A DNA stretch of 64,000 bases from Photobacterium obscurum (lineage in GTDB: Bacteria > Pseudomonadota > Gammaproteobacteria > Enterobacterales > Vibrionaceae): positions 1 to 64,000 of the forward strand of contig NZ_JAKRRW010000025.1 in NCBI RefSeq assembly GCF_026191635.1. The letters are read 5' to 3'. The translations under genes were made by a program, and so were the position numbers. The notes beneath the pieces are model-generated. The model was not told the DNA's origin and did not search any database. It worked only from the letters and a program-made list of their open reading frames with translations. Within the stretch, counting starts at the first letter, position 1, and each line of letters begins with the position of its first letter. Below are positions 44,277 to 54,213 of the stretch, in pieces.

Positions 44277-45071
44277 TTATGCATCCACAGCGCCGGCACT
44301 GCGCTCAAGTTCATCACGGCGAATAATTTCACCGGCCAGAGCCAGGTATGCTTTGGCTCCGCTGGAATACTTGTCATAGTACATTGCTGGACGACCATGA
44401 CTCGGTGCCTCGGCCAGACGGACATTACGTGGGATCACGGTACGATAGACTTTCTCACCAAAGTGCTTTTTAAGCTGCTGTGAGACTTCATTCGCCAACC
44501 GGTTACGCGGGTCATACATGGTACGAAGCAAACCTTCAATTTTCAGGTCGGCATTCACCACGGCGGTGAGTTTGCTGATGGTATCCATCAATGCGGTCAG
44601 ACCTTCCAGCGCAAAATATTCACACTGCATAGGGACAAGCACAGAATCTGCGGCTGTCATAGCGTTGATTGTAAGAAGGTTTAAGGCAGGAGGACAATCG
44701 ATAAAGATGAAATCATAGTTATCACGAACTACCTCTAAAGCATTACGCAGGCGTACTTCGCGGGCAAAAACTTCCATCAGCTTGATTTCAGCGGCAGTCA
44801 CATCGCCATTGGCAGCTATCAGATGATAGCCGCCAGTGGTGTCGGTGATCGCCACTTCATTAAACGGGGTTTCTTCAACCAGAAGATCATAGGCTGTTGC
44901 ATCGACCTGGTATTTATCGACACCGCTGGCCATAGTGGCATTTCCCTGCGGATCCAGATCAATCACTAAAACTTTACGTTGCGTCGCGGCCAGTGAGGCA
45001 GCTAAATTGACGCAAGTGGTGGTTTTACCCACGCCTCCTTTCTGATTGGCTACAGCTATGACTCTTCCCAC
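44277..45071 (-). CDS. parA: Chromosome partitioning ATPase ParA
   Basis: Walker-type ATPase (Soj/ParA) that moves ParB-parS complexes. 264 residues. The deviant Walker A is KGGVGKTT at about 11-18; Walker B region FIFIDCPPAL; DLDPQGNATMASG is typical. No N-terminal DNA-binding extension, so it is the short chromosomal type. Order mnmG-rsmG-parA-parB is classic near oriC. Confidence 0.97.
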   Translation of the reverse strand: MGRVIAVANQKGGVGKTTTCVNLAASLAATQRKVLVIDLDPQGNATMASGVDKYQVDATAYDLLVEETPFNEVAITDTTGGYHLIAANGDVTAAEIKLMEVFAREVRLRNALEVVRDNYDFIFIDCPPALNLLTINAMTAADSVLVPMQCEYFALEGLTALMDTISKLTAVVNADLKIEGLLRTMYDPRNRLANEVSQQLKKHFGEKVYRTVIPRNVRLAEAPSHGRPAMYYDKYSSGAKAYLALAGEIIRRDELERSAGAVDA

Positions 45072-45087
45072 GAAAAAACCTCATCAA

Positions 45088-45708
45088 TTAACCCTTTGCA
45101 GTCAAGACTACTAGATGGCGCTCGCCATCAAGCTCAGGGACTTGCAAAGATTTGACCTCAGTCACAGAACACCATTCAGGTAGTTCTGTCACTTCCTGTT
45201 GATTAAATTGCCCTTTCAGCGCCAAAAAGCAGCCATGCTCGGCAGGCAGGTGATGGCACCAGGACACCATATCGTTCATCGAGGCAAACGCCCGACTCAG
45301 TACCGCATCAAAACCAACTTCCGGCTGAAATTCCTCAACCCGGCTCTGAACTGGCGTCACATTGCTGATCCCCAGCTCATGGATCACCTGACGAATAAAG
45401 CGAATACGCTTACCCAGGCTATCAAGCAGGGTAAAGTCTTTATCCGGGTTCATGATGGCCAGCGGGATCCCCGGCAGCCCCGGGCCGGTACCGACATCAA
45501 TAAAGCGCTCACCACGAAGGTGAGGGCTTACCACAATACTATCCATGATATGTTTCACCAACATCTCATGCGGATCGCGAACAGAGGTCAGATTATACGC
45601 TTTGTTCCACTTATGCAGCAGGGCAACATAGCCAACCAGTTGCTCTGCTTGCTGTTCTGTGACCTCAAGGTCAGTTTGCGCGATTAATTGCGCTAAACGT
45701 TGTTTCAC
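45088..45708 (-). CDS. rsmG: 16S rRNA m7G527 methyltransferase RsmG
   Basis: SAM-dependent methylation of 16S rRNA G527 (formerly GidB). 206 residues: SAM-binding motif [17 protein letters not shown] at about 70-86, SLGKRIRFI, and SRAFASM. Starts 9 bp after mnmG; loss of this gene gives low-level streptomycin resistance in other bacteria. Confidence 0.97.
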   Translation of the reverse strand: MKQRLAQLIAQTDLEVTEQQAEQLVGYVALLHKWNKAYNLTSVRDPHEMLVKHIMDSIVVSPHLRGERFIDVGTGPGLPGIPLAIMNPDKDFTLLDSLGKRIRFIRQVIHELGISNVTPVQSRVEEFQPEVGFDAVLSRAFASMNDMVSWCHHLPAEHGCFLALKGQFNQQEVTELPEWCSVTEVKSLQVPELDGERHLVVLTAKG

Positions 45709-45717
45709 AGGTGACTC

Positions 45718-47607
45718 CTATTCGCCTTTCTTTAGCATGCCTTGTTTTTTCAGATACACCAGCAACAGAGAGATAGCCGCTGGGGTAATGCCTGAGATTC
45801 GAGATGCCATACCAATGGTTTCTGGCTTCGCATCGTTCAGTTTGGCAATGACTTCATTAGACAGGCCTTTCACCAGACTGTAATCCAATTCAAATGGCAG
45901 CTTGGTTTTTTCATGACGCAGTGATTTTTCCACTTCGTCTTTCTGGCGATCAATATAACCTTGGTATTTCACCTGAATTTCGACCTGCTCGCGTGCCTGG
46001 ACATCATCATGCGCAGGAGTGAAAGCATCCAATGCCGTCAGTTGATCATAAGTAACTTCCGGACGGCGTAAAAGATCCTCGCCATTCGCTTCACGAGTGA
46101 TCGGGGTTTTCAGGATCTTGTTCAACGCCTCGGCATGATCCGAGGTCGGGGTGATCCAGATATCTTTCAGGCGCTGGCGTTCTTGCGCCATGTTATCGAT
46201 CTTCTGATTGAAACGTGCCCAGCGCTCGTCATCAACCAGGCCAAACTCGCGACCGATTTCGGTCAGGCGCAAATCGGCGTTGTCTTCACGCAGCAATAAA
46301 CGGTATTCGGCACGGGAGGTGAACATACGGTACGGTTCTTTGGTTCCCATGGTCGACAAATCATCAATCAGTACGCCCATGTATGCCTGATCGCGACGCG
46401 GGCTCCAGCCTTCTTTGTCCTGTGCCTGCAGCGCGGCATTCATACCAGCCAGCAGGCCTTGGGCAGCGGCTTCTTCGTAACCAGTCGTACCATTAATCTG
46501 CCCCGCAAAGAACAAGCCATCAATAAACTTGGTTTCAAAGGTCAGCTTCAAATCACGCGGATCGAAGAAATCATACTCAATAGCATAACCCGGACGGACG
46601 ATGGCGGCATTCTCGAAGCCTTTCATCGAACGGACGATTTGCATCTGAACGTCAAACGGCAGGCTGGTGGAGATGCCGTTCGGATATAGCTCATGGGTTG
46701 TCAGGCCTTCCGGCTCAATAAAGATCTGGTGGCTGTTCTTATCGGCAAAACGCATTACCTTGTCTTCAATCGACGGACAGTAACGCGGGCCAATCCCCTC
46801 GATAACCCCAGAATACATTGGGCTACGATCCAGATTGTTACGGATCACATCATGGGTTTTCTCATTGGTATGAGTAATAAAACACGGGATCTGACGTGGG
46901 TGATCCGAAGCTTTGCCCATGAACGAGAATAACGGTGTAGGGTTATCGCCGTGCTGTGCCTCTAACTGACTAAAGTCCACCGTACGGGCATCAATTCGTG
47001 GTGGGGTACCGGTTTTTAGACGATCAACACGGAACGGCAGTTCACGTAAGCGTGATGCCAATGCGATCGAAGGTGGATCTCCGGCGCGGCCACCGCTGTA
47101 GTTTTCCAGGCCAATGTGAATCTTACCGCCAAGGAAAGTACCAACTGTCAAAACGACGGTCTTACCGCGGAATTTCAGGCCCATCTCGGTGACAACGCCG
47201 ACCGCACGATCATTTTCGACGATCAGATCATCAACCGATTGCTGGAACAGCATTAAATTTGGTTGGTTTTCCAGTTTTTCGCGTACTGCAGCCTTGTACA
47301 GTGCACGATCGGCCTGGGCACGAGTTGCGCGTACCGCTGGCCCCTTGGATGAATTTAGGGTTCGAAACTGGATCCCGCCTTTATCGATCGCCTGAGCCAT
47401 TAAGCCACCCAGAGCATCCACTTCTTTAACCAGGTGTCCTTTCCCGATCCCGCCAATGGCTGGGTTACAAGACATCTGTCCCAGCGTATCGATGTTATGC
47501 GTCAAAAGTAAGGTTTTTTGTCCCATTCGGGCAGCGGCGAGTGCGGCTTCTGTGCCGGCATGACCACCACCTACCACGATGACATCAAAATTTTCCTGGT
47601 AAAACAT
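45718..47607 (-). CDS. mnmG: tRNA U34 carboxymethylaminomethyl enzyme MnmG
   Basis: FAD-dependent partner of MnmE in forming cmnm5U34 in tRNAs. 629 residues: FAD motif [17 protein letters not shown] at about 13-29, the GidA signature [20 protein letters not shown], the second signature [19 protein letters not shown], and a C-terminal helical domain. Leftward, reading away from oriC, the first gene of mnmG-rsmG-parAB. MnmE is encoded nearby at 48648-50015. Confidence 0.98.
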   Translation of the reverse strand: MFYQENFDVIVVGGGHAGTEAALAAARMGQKTLLLTHNIDTLGQMSCNPAIGGIGKGHLVKEVDALGGLMAQAIDKGGIQFRTLNSSKGPAVRATRAQADRALYKAAVREKLENQPNLMLFQQSVDDLIVENDRAVGVVTEMGLKFRGKTVVLTVGTFLGGKIHIGLENYSGGRAGDPPSIALASRLRELPFRVDRLKTGTPPRIDARTVDFSQLEAQHGDNPTPLFSFMGKASDHPRQIPCFITHTNEKTHDVIRNNLDRSPMYSGVIEGIGPRYCPSIEDKVMRFADKNSHQIFIEPEGLTTHELYPNGISTSLPFDVQMQIVRSMKGFENAAIVRPGYAIEYDFFDPRDLKLTFETKFIDGLFFAGQINGTTGYEEAAAQGLLAGMNAALQAQDKEGWSPRRDQAYMGVLIDDLSTMGTKEPYRMFTSRAEYRLLLREDNADLRLTEIGREFGLVDDERWARFNQKIDNMAQERQRLKDIWITPTSDHAEALNKILKTPITREANGEDLLRRPEVTYDQLTALDAFTPAHDDVQAREQVEIQVKYQGYIDRQKDEVEKSLRHEKTKLPFELDYSLVKGLSNEVIAKLNDAKPETIGMASRISGITPAAISLLLVYLKKQGMLKKGE

Positions 47608-47699
47608 GAAACTACCTCAGGTATTCGAAATTGCCAGTGCGTATCTGCGAGCAAAGGTGGATCATTCTATCCTTTTTCTGAGGAAGAGAGAATCTTTAG

Positions 47700-47990
47700 T
47701 GAAGATCATTTGATCATGAAAAAAGGGTTCTTTAAATATATATAAGATCTTTTAAAGAGATCTTCTGTTAGATCTATTATATAGATCGCACGATCATGTG
47801 GATAAGTGATAAATGATCTTAATGATCATGGTTTTAGAGAGGATCATTAGCTGTGGAGCAGCTTGGATCTTTACAAGGATTAGCTGGGATCAAAATGGGT
47901 ACTTATCAACAGGGGGGGAGGGCGTATAAACTTATTCAATGGATAACTATGGGTTGATCACCGTTTAGATCTATAGTTATCCACAGAAAA
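47700..47990. other. Chromosomal replication origin oriC
   Basis: Non-coding DNA between mnmG and mioC with the E. coli layout. Three overlapping 13-mers of the unwinding element (GATCTTTTAAAGA 47746-47758, GATCTTCTGTTAG 47759-47771, GATCTATTATATA 47771-47783) follow an AT-rich stretch. DnaA boxes: TGTGGATAA 47797-47805 (R1, minus strand), TTATCAACA 47903-47911 (R2-like), a TTATCCATT-type site on the minus strand at 47938-47946 (R3-like) and a perfect TTATCCACA at 47977-47985 (R4). About 14 GATC sites occur in under 300 bp, as expected for SeqA and Dam control. A run of seven G follows the R2-like box. Confidence 0.95.
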
Positions 47991-48034
47991 AAGTTTAAAT
48001 TAAGCCAAAATTTGGAGTAATTTTGGCCTGATTT

Positions 48035-48043
48035 TTATTCACA
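48035..48043 (+). promoter_or_regulatory. DnaA box across the mioC stop codon
   Basis: TTATTCACA matches the consensus TTATNCACA exactly. On the coding strand it reads TGTGAATAA, where the last three bases are the mioC stop codon. It lies about 50 bp outside the R4 box of oriC. Confidence 0.8.
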
Positions 48044-48481
48044 GAGGCTGTTTTTCCACTCTGCCAGCCAGTTTTCCGCGGGATCTTCAGGGACCGGATC
48101 CTGCGAAACATCAATATCCAGCCGTTCTCCAAGCCGAGTTGCACCGAGTGAAGTTAGCTGTTGTTCGAGGTTTTTGGCTGCTGCACAGAAGGTGTCGTAG
48201 CTGCTGTCACCCAGCCCGATGATGCCATATTGTAGCGATGACAAGTCTGGTTTCAGCTCGCTGAGTTGCTGGACAAATGGCTGGATATTATCCGGAAACT
48301 CACCGGCGCCATGGGTTGAACAGACCACCAGCCAGACTGAATCAAGGCGTAGCTCGCTGAGATCCGCCTGGTTAACGATATCGGTCTGATGGCCTTCTTG
48401 TGCTAGCAGATCGGCAAGGTGGTCGGCAACGTATTCGGCGCCGCCAAGGGTGCTGCCGGTAATGAGAGTGATATGACTCAT
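48035..48481 (-). CDS. mioC: Flavodoxin MioC
   Basis: FMN-binding flavodoxin-like protein; in E. coli required for biotin synthase activity in vitro. 148 residues from MSHITLITG, the family start, with GAGGA just upstream. The FMN phosphate loop is TGSTLGGAEYVA; WLVVCSTHGAGEFPDN and YGIIGLGDSSYDTFC are the other FMN-binding loops. Transcribed toward oriC, so transcription may affect initiation as discussed for E. coli. Its stop codon lies in a perfect DnaA box. Confidence 0.94.
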   Translation of the reverse strand: MSHITLITGSTLGGAEYVADHLADLLAQEGHQTDIVNQADLSELRLDSVWLVVCSTHGAGEFPDNIQPFVQQLSELKPDLSSLQYGIIGLGDSSYDTFCAAAKNLEQQLTSLGATRLGERLDIDVSQDPVPEDPAENWLAEWKNSLCE

Positions 48482-48560
48482 AGTATCCTCAGAGTAAACA
48501 GAGTGGTTTTCCCCTGATTGTACTGGCTGCTCTGTGAGATGAAAGAGACAAATGGTAGGT

Positions 48561-48569
48561 TTATTCACA
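48561..48569 (+). promoter_or_regulatory. DnaA box upstream of mioC
   Basis: TTATTCACA, an exact consensus match, in the mnmE-mioC gap, about 40 bp upstream of a likely mioC -10 (TACAAT on the minus strand at 48517-48522). Repression of mioC by DnaA is known in E. coli; the same control is likely here. Confidence 0.75.
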
Positions 48570-48582
48570 GGTTAGAAAAGCA

Positions 48583-48624
48583 ACAGGGCCGGAGGCGGGA
48601 ATGGGATCCCGGCTCCGGCCCTGT
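48583..48624 (-). terminator. Strong hairpin after mnmE
   Basis: Outer stem ACAGGGCCGGAG / CTCCGGCCCTGT (12 bp), a single mismatch, and an inner CGGGA / TCCCG stem with a 6-base loop. On the minus strand it is followed by TGCTTTTC, a weak T-tract. It lies between mnmE and mioC and probably limits transcription toward oriC. Confidence 0.6.
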
Positions 48625-48647
48625 GCTGTGATCGGCGGTGGATCCGG

Positions 48648-50015
48648 TTACTTGCCGATACAGAACGAGGTAAAGATCCGGCCAAGAAGATCATCGGAGG
48701 TAAACTCGCCGGTGATCTCGCTCAGGTGCTGCTGAGCCAGACGTAGCTCTTCTGCCAGGATTTCTCCGGCCATGTACCCTTCAAGCTGGTCTTTGCCTGT
48801 CTCCAGGTGGCCTGCAGCGCGTTCTAGGGCCTCTAGATGGCGACGACGAGCCATGAAGCCACCTTCTGTGGTGCCGGCAAAGCCCATGCATTCCTTCAGG
48901 TGCTCGCGCAGGTTCTCGACACCTGCGCCGGTTCGGGCCGACAGGCGGATCAGGGTTGGGTTGTTGACGTGGCAGATCCCGGCTTCCTCGCCTGTTAGCT
49001 CGACCTTGTTACGGATCACCGTCAGCCCCATGTTTTCCGGCAGGCGCTCGATAAAGTCCGGCCAGATTTCTTTGGGATCAGTGGCGTCGGTGGTGGTACC
49101 GTCGACCATAAATAGCACGCGGTCGGCTTGCTGGATTTCTTCCCAGGCACGCTCGATACCGATACGCTCAACTTCATCAGAGGCCTCACGCAGGCCGGCG
49201 GTGTCGATAATATGCAGTGGCATGCCATCGATGTGGATATGCTCGCGCAGGACATCACGGGTGGTACCGGCGATGTCGGTCACAATGGCGGAGTCCTTGC
49301 CTGACAGGGCATTGAGCAGGCTCGACTTGCCGGCATTCGGGCGGCCGGCAATAACAACCTTCATTCCTTCGCGCATGATCGCGCCCTGGTTGGCCTCACG
49401 GCGCACGGCATCCAGCCGTTCGATAATACCGTTGAGATCGCCGCTAACCTTGCCGTCAGACAGGAAATCAATTTCTTCTTCCGGGAAGTCGATTGCTGCC
49501 TCGACATAGATACGCAGGTGAATAAGGGCTTCCACCAGCTCATTGACTCGGGTCGAGAAGGCGCCCTGGAGCGATTGGAAGGCACTTTTGGCGGCTTCCT
49601 CGGAGCTGGCATCAATCAGGTCGGCAATCGCCTCAGCCTGCGCGAGATCGAGCTTGTCGTTCATAAATGCGCGCTCGGAGAACTCCCCCGGACGCGCCGG
49701 ACGTATCCCGTCGATTTTCAGGATACGCTTGATCATCATATCCATCAGTACCGGGCCACCGTGGCCCTGTAGCTCCAGTACATCTTCCCCGGTAAAGGAA
49801 TTCGGGCCTTTAAAGAATAAAGCGATGCCCTGATCCAGTGCGCTCCCGTCTTCATTTTTAAAAGGTAGGTATTCTGCGTAACGTGTTTTCAGTTCACGGC
49901 CAGCGACCGCTTGTGCGACCTCATTGGCTTTGGGGCCCGAGACGCGAATAATGCCGACGCCGCCACGGCCCGGAGGGGTAGCCTGCGCAACAATGGTATC
50001 AGTATGTTCGATCAT
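48648..50015 (-). CDS. mnmE: tRNA modification GTPase MnmE
   Basis: GTPase partner of MnmG. 455 residues: N-terminal folate-binding domain, G domain with [14 protein letters not shown] at about 225-238, [14 protein letters not shown] and IRNKVEL (G4 variant of NKxD), and a C-terminal helical domain ending in the conserved CIGK with the essential cysteine. All motifs are intact. Confidence 0.98.
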   Translation of the reverse strand: MIEHTDTIVAQATPPGRGGVGIIRVSGPKANEVAQAVAGRELKTRYAEYLPFKNEDGSALDQGIALFFKGPNSFTGEDVLELQGHGGPVLMDMMIKRILKIDGIRPARPGEFSERAFMNDKLDLAQAEAIADLIDASSEEAAKSAFQSLQGAFSTRVNELVEALIHLRIYVEAAIDFPEEEIDFLSDGKVSGDLNGIIERLDAVRREANQGAIMREGMKVVIAGRPNAGKSSLLNALSGKDSAIVTDIAGTTRDVLREHIHIDGMPLHIIDTAGLREASDEVERIGIERAWEEIQQADRVLFMVDGTTTDATDPKEIWPDFIERLPENMGLTVIRNKVELTGEEAGICHVNNPTLIRLSARTGAGVENLREHLKECMGFAGTTEGGFMARRRHLEALERAAGHLETGKDQLEGYMAGEILAEELRLAQQHLSEITGEFTSDDLLGRIFTSFCIGK

Positions 50016-50129
50016 AATTTTGGCTTAGCTTGGTAAATTCGCTGCAATTGTAAACAGACTAGTTGGGAAAACCTAGTCACCGCAAGCATTCTGCCTGGAG
50101 GATACTTGCGTTAGAAATTAGGAAAACAA

Positions 50130-50155
50130 AAAAGGCGACCTTAAGGCCGCCTTTT
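50130..50155 (-). terminator. Terminator after yidC
   Basis: Stem AAAAGGCGGCC / GGTCGCCTTTT read on the minus strand (one G-U pair), loop TTAA, then a T-run. Confidence 0.85.
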
Positions 50156-50171
50156 GGGACAGGTATTCACA

Positions 50172-51788
50172 TTACTTGGAATGCAGACCTTTCTTCTCTA
50201 GTGAACGGTAAATCAGCGTTTGCTGGATCAGCGTTACCACGTTAGAGACTAGCCAGTAAAGCACTAGGCCTGACGGGAAGAACAGGAAGAAGAAGGTGAA
50301 CATCACTGGCATGAAGGTCATGATCTTCTGCTGCATTGGGTCGGTTACCGTCGACGGGCTCATTTTCTGGATCATGAACATCGACACACCCATCAATATC
50401 GGCAAGATATAGTACGGGTCCTGGGCCGACAGATCGTGGATCCAGCCAAAGAATGGTGAGTGACGTAGCTCAACCGACTCCATCAGTGACCAGTAAAGGG
50501 CAATGAAGATTGGCATCTGTAGCAAGATAGGTAGACAGCCACCCAGTGGGTTCACTTTCTCTTTCTTGTACAGTTCCATCATTTCCTGGCTCATGCGCTG
50601 GCGGTCGTCGCCCAGACGCTCACGCATTGCTTGCAGTTTAGGCTGCAGCATACGCATTTTCGCCATTGAGGTGTACTGCGCTTTGGTTAGCGGGTACATC
50701 GCACCACGAACGATGAAAGTTAGCATCATAATCGCAATACCCCAGTTGGTAACCAGGCTCTGGATAAATGAAAGCAGGCTGTGCAGCGGGCTAGCGATGA
50801 ACCATAACCAGCCGTAATCGACTGTCAGGTTCAGGTTAGCAGCTGTCGCTTCCATTTGGTCCTGTAGCTTAGGGCCAACCCAAAGCGTTGCAGTTAGTGT
50901 CTGCTCACTACCTGGAGCAACCGTTGTTGCAGGCATGCGTACACCTATATAGCCCTGGCCATTGCTGGTACGGGTATACAGGTTCGTCGCCTCTTCGGTA
51001 CGCGGGATCCATGCTGACACGAAGTAGTGCTGCATCATTGCCGCCCAGCCCTGGTTGGCGATAGTCAGGTTAAGGTTCTTGTCCTGCATATCTTCAAAGC
51101 TGTACTTCTTGTATTTGGTATCGTCGGCAGAGTATGCGCCACCACGGTAGGTAGGCATCGTCAGGCTGCCGCCGTCATCCATCAGATTCTGCTTAAGCTG
51201 CGCATACATTTGTACGCTTGCCGCTGAGTCTGACTGGTTGTTGATGCTGTATTCAACATCTACCGCGTAGCTGCCACGTTTCAGAACGAAGGTTTTGGTG
51301 TATGAGATACCGTCTTTTTCAAACGTCATCGGTACACGTAGTTCGTCTTGGCCGTCAGCTAGCGCGAAGCTGGATGCATCAACAGACAGCTGGGCACGAC
51401 CTGCTGTGGTATCGATGCCGTTAGCGCCGATAAGGCCTGATTGCGCGGTATAGCTGTGGCCCGCTTCGTTTTTAAGAAGAACGAATGGGTCTTCAGAATC
51501 GAGTTCGTTATCGTACGCCAGCAGTTTGGCTTCAATAACATCACCACCAAGCGTATCGACAGTTAGCGCCAGTACATCTGTATCGATGGTGATCAGGTTG
51601 TTGGAAGTGCTTTGGTCAGTAATCGGCTGGCCGTCACCAGAATGTGAAGGAACATCACCACTTGTGTTGACTTGTTGCTCTACGCCCTGGCCTTGTGGCT
51701 GTGGGCTGTTGTCCATATTCCACTGTTGGAACAGTAGGAACGAGACGAACAGTAGGGCAATTAACAGAATATTGCGTTGGGAATCCAT
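50172..51788 (-). CDS. yidC: Membrane protein insertase YidC
   Basis: Inserts and folds inner-membrane proteins, alone or with SecYEG. 538 residues: N-terminal membrane anchor ([18 protein letters not shown]), a large periplasmic beta domain (about 60-330), and a C-terminal core of five membrane segments with [20 protein letters not shown] and the substrate groove arginine region. Starts 2 bp after yidD; AtpE of the nearby atp operon is a known YidC client in E. coli. Confidence 0.97.
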   Translation of the reverse strand: MDSQRNILLIALLFVSFLLFQQWNMDNSPQPQGQGVEQQVNTSGDVPSHSGDGQPITDQSTSNNLITIDTDVLALTVDTLGGDVIEAKLLAYDNELDSEDPFVLLKNEAGHSYTAQSGLIGANGIDTTAGRAQLSVDASSFALADGQDELRVPMTFEKDGISYTKTFVLKRGSYAVDVEYSINNQSDSAASVQMYAQLKQNLMDDGGSLTMPTYRGGAYSADDTKYKKYSFEDMQDKNLNLTIANQGWAAMMQHYFVSAWIPRTEEATNLYTRTSNGQGYIGVRMPATTVAPGSEQTLTATLWVGPKLQDQMEATAANLNLTVDYGWLWFIASPLHSLLSFIQSLVTNWGIAIMMLTFIVRGAMYPLTKAQYTSMAKMRMLQPKLQAMRERLGDDRQRMSQEMMELYKKEKVNPLGGCLPILLQMPIFIALYWSLMESVELRHSPFFGWIHDLSAQDPYYILPILMGVSMFMIQKMSPSTVTDPMQQKIMTFMPVMFTFFFLFFPSGLVLYWLVSNVVTLIQQTLIYRSLEKKGLHSK

Positions 51789-51790
51789 CG

Positions 51791-52048
51791 TTAATTATCT
51801 CTGTCGTTATGCTTGGTTGGCGGAACGGGGTCGTAACCACCGTTGTTTAAAGGATGACATCTTAATAGACGTTTCGCCGCGAACCAACAACCTTTTATCG
51901 CTCCATGCGCTTTTATTGCTTCAATTGCGTACTGAGAACATGTAGGGGTAAAGCGACAGCGTGGTCCAATGAGCGGACTTATTGTCAGTTGGTAAAAGCG
52001 GACTAGTCCGACGACTAGCCACGCGAAGGGCGAGACAGGCGATGCCAT
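51791..52048 (-). CDS. yidD: Membrane protein insertion efficiency factor YidD
   Basis: 85 residues of the YidD/DUF37 family with [29 protein letters not shown] and [24 protein letters not shown], including the three conserved cysteines. Peripheral membrane protein that helps YidC. It overlaps the 3' end of rnpA by 34 bases in a different frame, which is usual for this locus. Confidence 0.95.
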   Translation of the reverse strand: MASPVSPFAWLVVGLVRFYQLTISPLIGPRCRFTPTCSQYAIEAIKAHGAIKGCWFAAKRLLRCHPLNNGGYDPVPPTKHNDRDN

Positions 52049-52371
52049 AATTTATCTAACAACTTAAAGAGCTCTTCGTTGCTCAACTCACTGGCACTTT
52101 TCTTGGCGATGACGACAAAATCTTTGGCTGGCAGATCATCTTGTTTCAGACGGAAGCTTTCGCGCACAATGCGTTTAAACTGATTTCGGCCGACAGCAGT
52201 TTTGATCTGTTTTTTGGGAACAGCCAAACCGAGACGAGGATGATTGAGATCGTTAGAGCGGGCAAGAATAGTTAAATGGGGAGAGCCAGCACGGTGAGCT
52301 TGCTGGAAGACTTTTTTATAATGTTCGGGAGTTAACAAACGTAACTCCCGAGAGAAAGCGAGCTTATTCAA
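52015..52371 (-). CDS. rnpA: Ribonuclease P protein component
   Basis: Basic protein subunit of RNase P, matures tRNA 5' ends with the RnpB RNA. 118 residues with [20 protein letters not shown], the RNR-type motif [14 protein letters not shown] at about 62-75 and DFVVIAKK. Lies 12 bp after rpmH and is cotranscribed with it. Confidence 0.96.
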   Translation of the reverse strand: MNKLAFSRELRLLTPEHYKKVFQQAHRAGSPHLTILARSNDLNHPRLGLAVPKKQIKTAVGRNQFKRIVRESFRLKQDDLPAKDFVVIAKKSASELSNEELFKLLDKLWHRLSRPSRG

Positions 52372-52383
52372 AATAATCAGAGA

Positions 52384-52518
52384 TTATTTAGAAAGGCGCT
52401 TACGGCCTTTTGCACGACGTGCATTGATTGTTGCGCGACCGTTCTTAGTTGCCATGCGAGCACGGAAGCCGTGGCTACGCTTGCGCTTTAGAACTGAAGG
52501 TTGAAAAGTGCGTTTCAT
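52384..52518 (-). CDS. rpmH: 50S ribosomal protein L34
   Basis: 44 residues: [20 protein letters not shown], then a very basic remainder ending GRKRLSK. Found by translating the minus strand directly because it is short. A near-consensus promoter lies upstream. rpmH-rnpA-yidD-yidC-mnmE is the conserved order. Confidence 0.98.
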   Translation of the reverse strand: MKRTFQPSVLKRKRSHGFRARMATKNGRATINARRAKGRKRLSK

Positions 52519-52607
52519 GGTTTTACCTTAAATTAACTGATCAGTTTTTAAGTTTGTTACTGAGTTTCCGACTGCGAACAATCGGTACCTCTAAACAAAG
52601 AGGCGGA

Positions 52608-52636
52608 ATTGTAATCACTGACCCATAAATAGTCAA
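52608..52636 (-). promoter_or_regulatory. rpmH-rnpA promoter
   Basis: On the minus strand: TTGACT, a 17-base spacer and TACAAT, about 90 bp before the rpmH ATG. Strong sigma-70 promoter by sequence. It also separates rpmH from the ABC-transporter genes, whose last stop codon is 34 bp away. Confidence 0.85.
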
Positions 52637-52669
52637 TAATAATACCCGCAGAGAACTACGGGCGCTGAA

Positions 52670-53440
52670 TTATACTTCTTGTGGCGCTGAGTGCAAGGAT
52701 CCTTCGAAGATCCCAACCTTGTTTAGGAACTTTTTCAGCCGCGGATCTTGCGGTTTAGTGAAGATCTGCTCGGGCGTTCCCTGCTCGACAAACTCGCCGT
52801 CGGCCATAAAGATCACCCGATCGGCCACTTCGCGGGCAAATTGCATCTCATGTGTCACCACCAGCATGGTCTGATGGCGGGTGGCAAGCTTCTGCATCAA
52901 GGTCAGCACTTCACCGACCCACTCGGGATCCAGCGCGGATGTCGGCTCGTCAAATAGTAGTAGCTCGGCCTCCAGTGCCATAGCCCGGCCGATACCGACC
53001 CTTTGCTGCTGGCCGCCGGACAGGGCTGCCGGGTAGTGCTCGCCTTTGTCACCCAAGCCGATATCGTCAAGGATCTGCTGGGCGCGTTGGTTGGCTTCTT
53101 CTTTTTTCCAGCCCTTCACGGTAACCAAGCCCTCGACGATGTTTTGTTTCGCTGTCAGGTGGGCAAACAGGGCATAGTTCTGAAATACAAACCCGGTTTT
53201 TCGTCGCAGTGCCAGAATATCACTTTTTTTGGCCTGCTGACTGTCGACTGAGACATCACCGATGGTGATTTGGCCGCGGTTGGCTGTTTCGAGAAAGTTG
53301 ATACAGCGCAGCAAGGTTGATTTACCCGTCCCGGATGGGCCGATAACCACCACGATCTCCCCTTTGTCGATTGTCAGATCGATCCCGGAAAAAATGGTGG
53401 CGTCACCAAAGCGCTTGGCGAGATTCGTAATGTTGATCAT
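52670..53440 (-). CDS. Amino acid ABC transporter, ATP-binding subunit
   Basis: 256-residue ATPase of the polar amino acid uptake family. Walker A GPSGTGKSTLLRCIN at about 33-47, Q-loop FVFQNYALF, signature LSGGQQQRVGIGRA at about 140-153, Walker B LLLFDEPTSALDP and the switch histidine VTHEM. It overlaps the permease gene by 4 bp. Drives import of the substrate delivered by the binding protein encoded upstream. Confidence 0.95.
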   Translation of the reverse strand: MINITNLAKRFGDATIFSGIDLTIDKGEIVVVIGPSGTGKSTLLRCINFLETANRGQITIGDVSVDSQQAKKSDILALRRKTGFVFQNYALFAHLTAKQNIVEGLVTVKGWKKEEANQRAQQILDDIGLGDKGEHYPAALSGGQQQRVGIGRAMALEAELLLFDEPTSALDPEWVGEVLTLMQKLATRHQTMLVVTHEMQFAREVADRVIFMADGEFVEQGTPEQIFTKPQDPRLKKFLNKVGIFEGSLHSAPQEV

Positions 53441-54108
53441 CGTGTATAGGCCTTATTCAGTTTCATTTCTGCCCAGTTCTGGATACGGGTCAGTACCAGT
53501 ACCATTGCCCAGTACACCAAGGCTACTGCCAGGAAGGCTTCAAAAAACTTGAAGCTCGAGGAGGCTTCCATCTGCGCCTTGGCCATAATTTCGGCTACCC
53601 CTAGGGTAAAGGCCAGCGAGGTTGATTTGATCATGTCGATGAAGTAGTTCATCAGCGATGGTAGGGCAACGCGGGTGGCCTGGGGCAGGATGATCCGGCG
53701 CATTGCCTGCATCTCCGTCATCCCTATAGACAGGCTGGCCTCCATTTGACTGCGATCGACGCCAATAATGGCTGCCCGGATGCTTTCGGCTTTGTAGGCG
53801 GCGAAATGCAGGCTCAGGCCGATGACGGCAGCGCTGAAGGCGTCCAGGCCGATAAATACCGGGAACACTTGGGGCAGGCCATAGTAGAGCAAGAACAGCT
53901 GTACCAGCAGCGGAGTGCCGCGGAAAAAGCTGATATAGAGCTGGCTTAGCTGGTCCAGGACCGGTACTTTGTAAACTCGAAGCAACGCCAGTGTGATGGC
54001 GATGACCAAGGCAAACAGCAGGCCCCAGATAGCCATACTGAGTGTGGTGCCCAGGTACTTCAGTAGAATGGGCAACAGCGATAGCATGTAGTCAAAATCA
54101 AAACCCAT
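53437..54108 (-). CDS. Amino acid ABC transporter, permease
   Basis: 223-residue inner-membrane permease of the HisMQ type, about five membrane segments, with the EAA loop near SLSIGMTEMQAMRRIILPQA. I start at MGFDFDY; 16 codons upstream there is another in-frame ATG and the ribosome binding site is weak for both, so the exact start is uncertain. Middle gene of a three-gene transporter operon. Confidence 0.92.
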   Translation of the reverse strand: MGFDFDYMLSLLPILLKYLGTTLSMAIWGLLFALVIAITLALLRVYKVPVLDQLSQLYISFFRGTPLLVQLFLLYYGLPQVFPVFIGLDAFSAAVIGLSLHFAAYKAESIRAAIIGVDRSQMEASLSIGMTEMQAMRRIILPQATRVALPSLMNYFIDMIKSTSLAFTLGVAEIMAKAQMEASSSFKFFEAFLAVALVYWAMVLVLTRIQNWAEMKLNKAYTR

Positions 54109-54213
54109 AGTGGATAAGCATTCCGTTTTCAGGGTGAATAAGCGACAAAGACCCACCTTGCGGTGAGCCTTTAAGTATATGGATGTTTAGCGAACAATGC
54201 TTACATCGGCAGG

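Noticed and set aside
45701-45716. TGTTTCAC half of a parS site at the rsmG start
   Set aside because: Only the left half matches; the second half (AGGTGACT) does not form the palindrome.
48772-49509. Open frame of 245 codons on the plus strand
   Set aside because: Entirely antisense to mnmE, with the Ser/Arg-rich composition typical of shadow frames.
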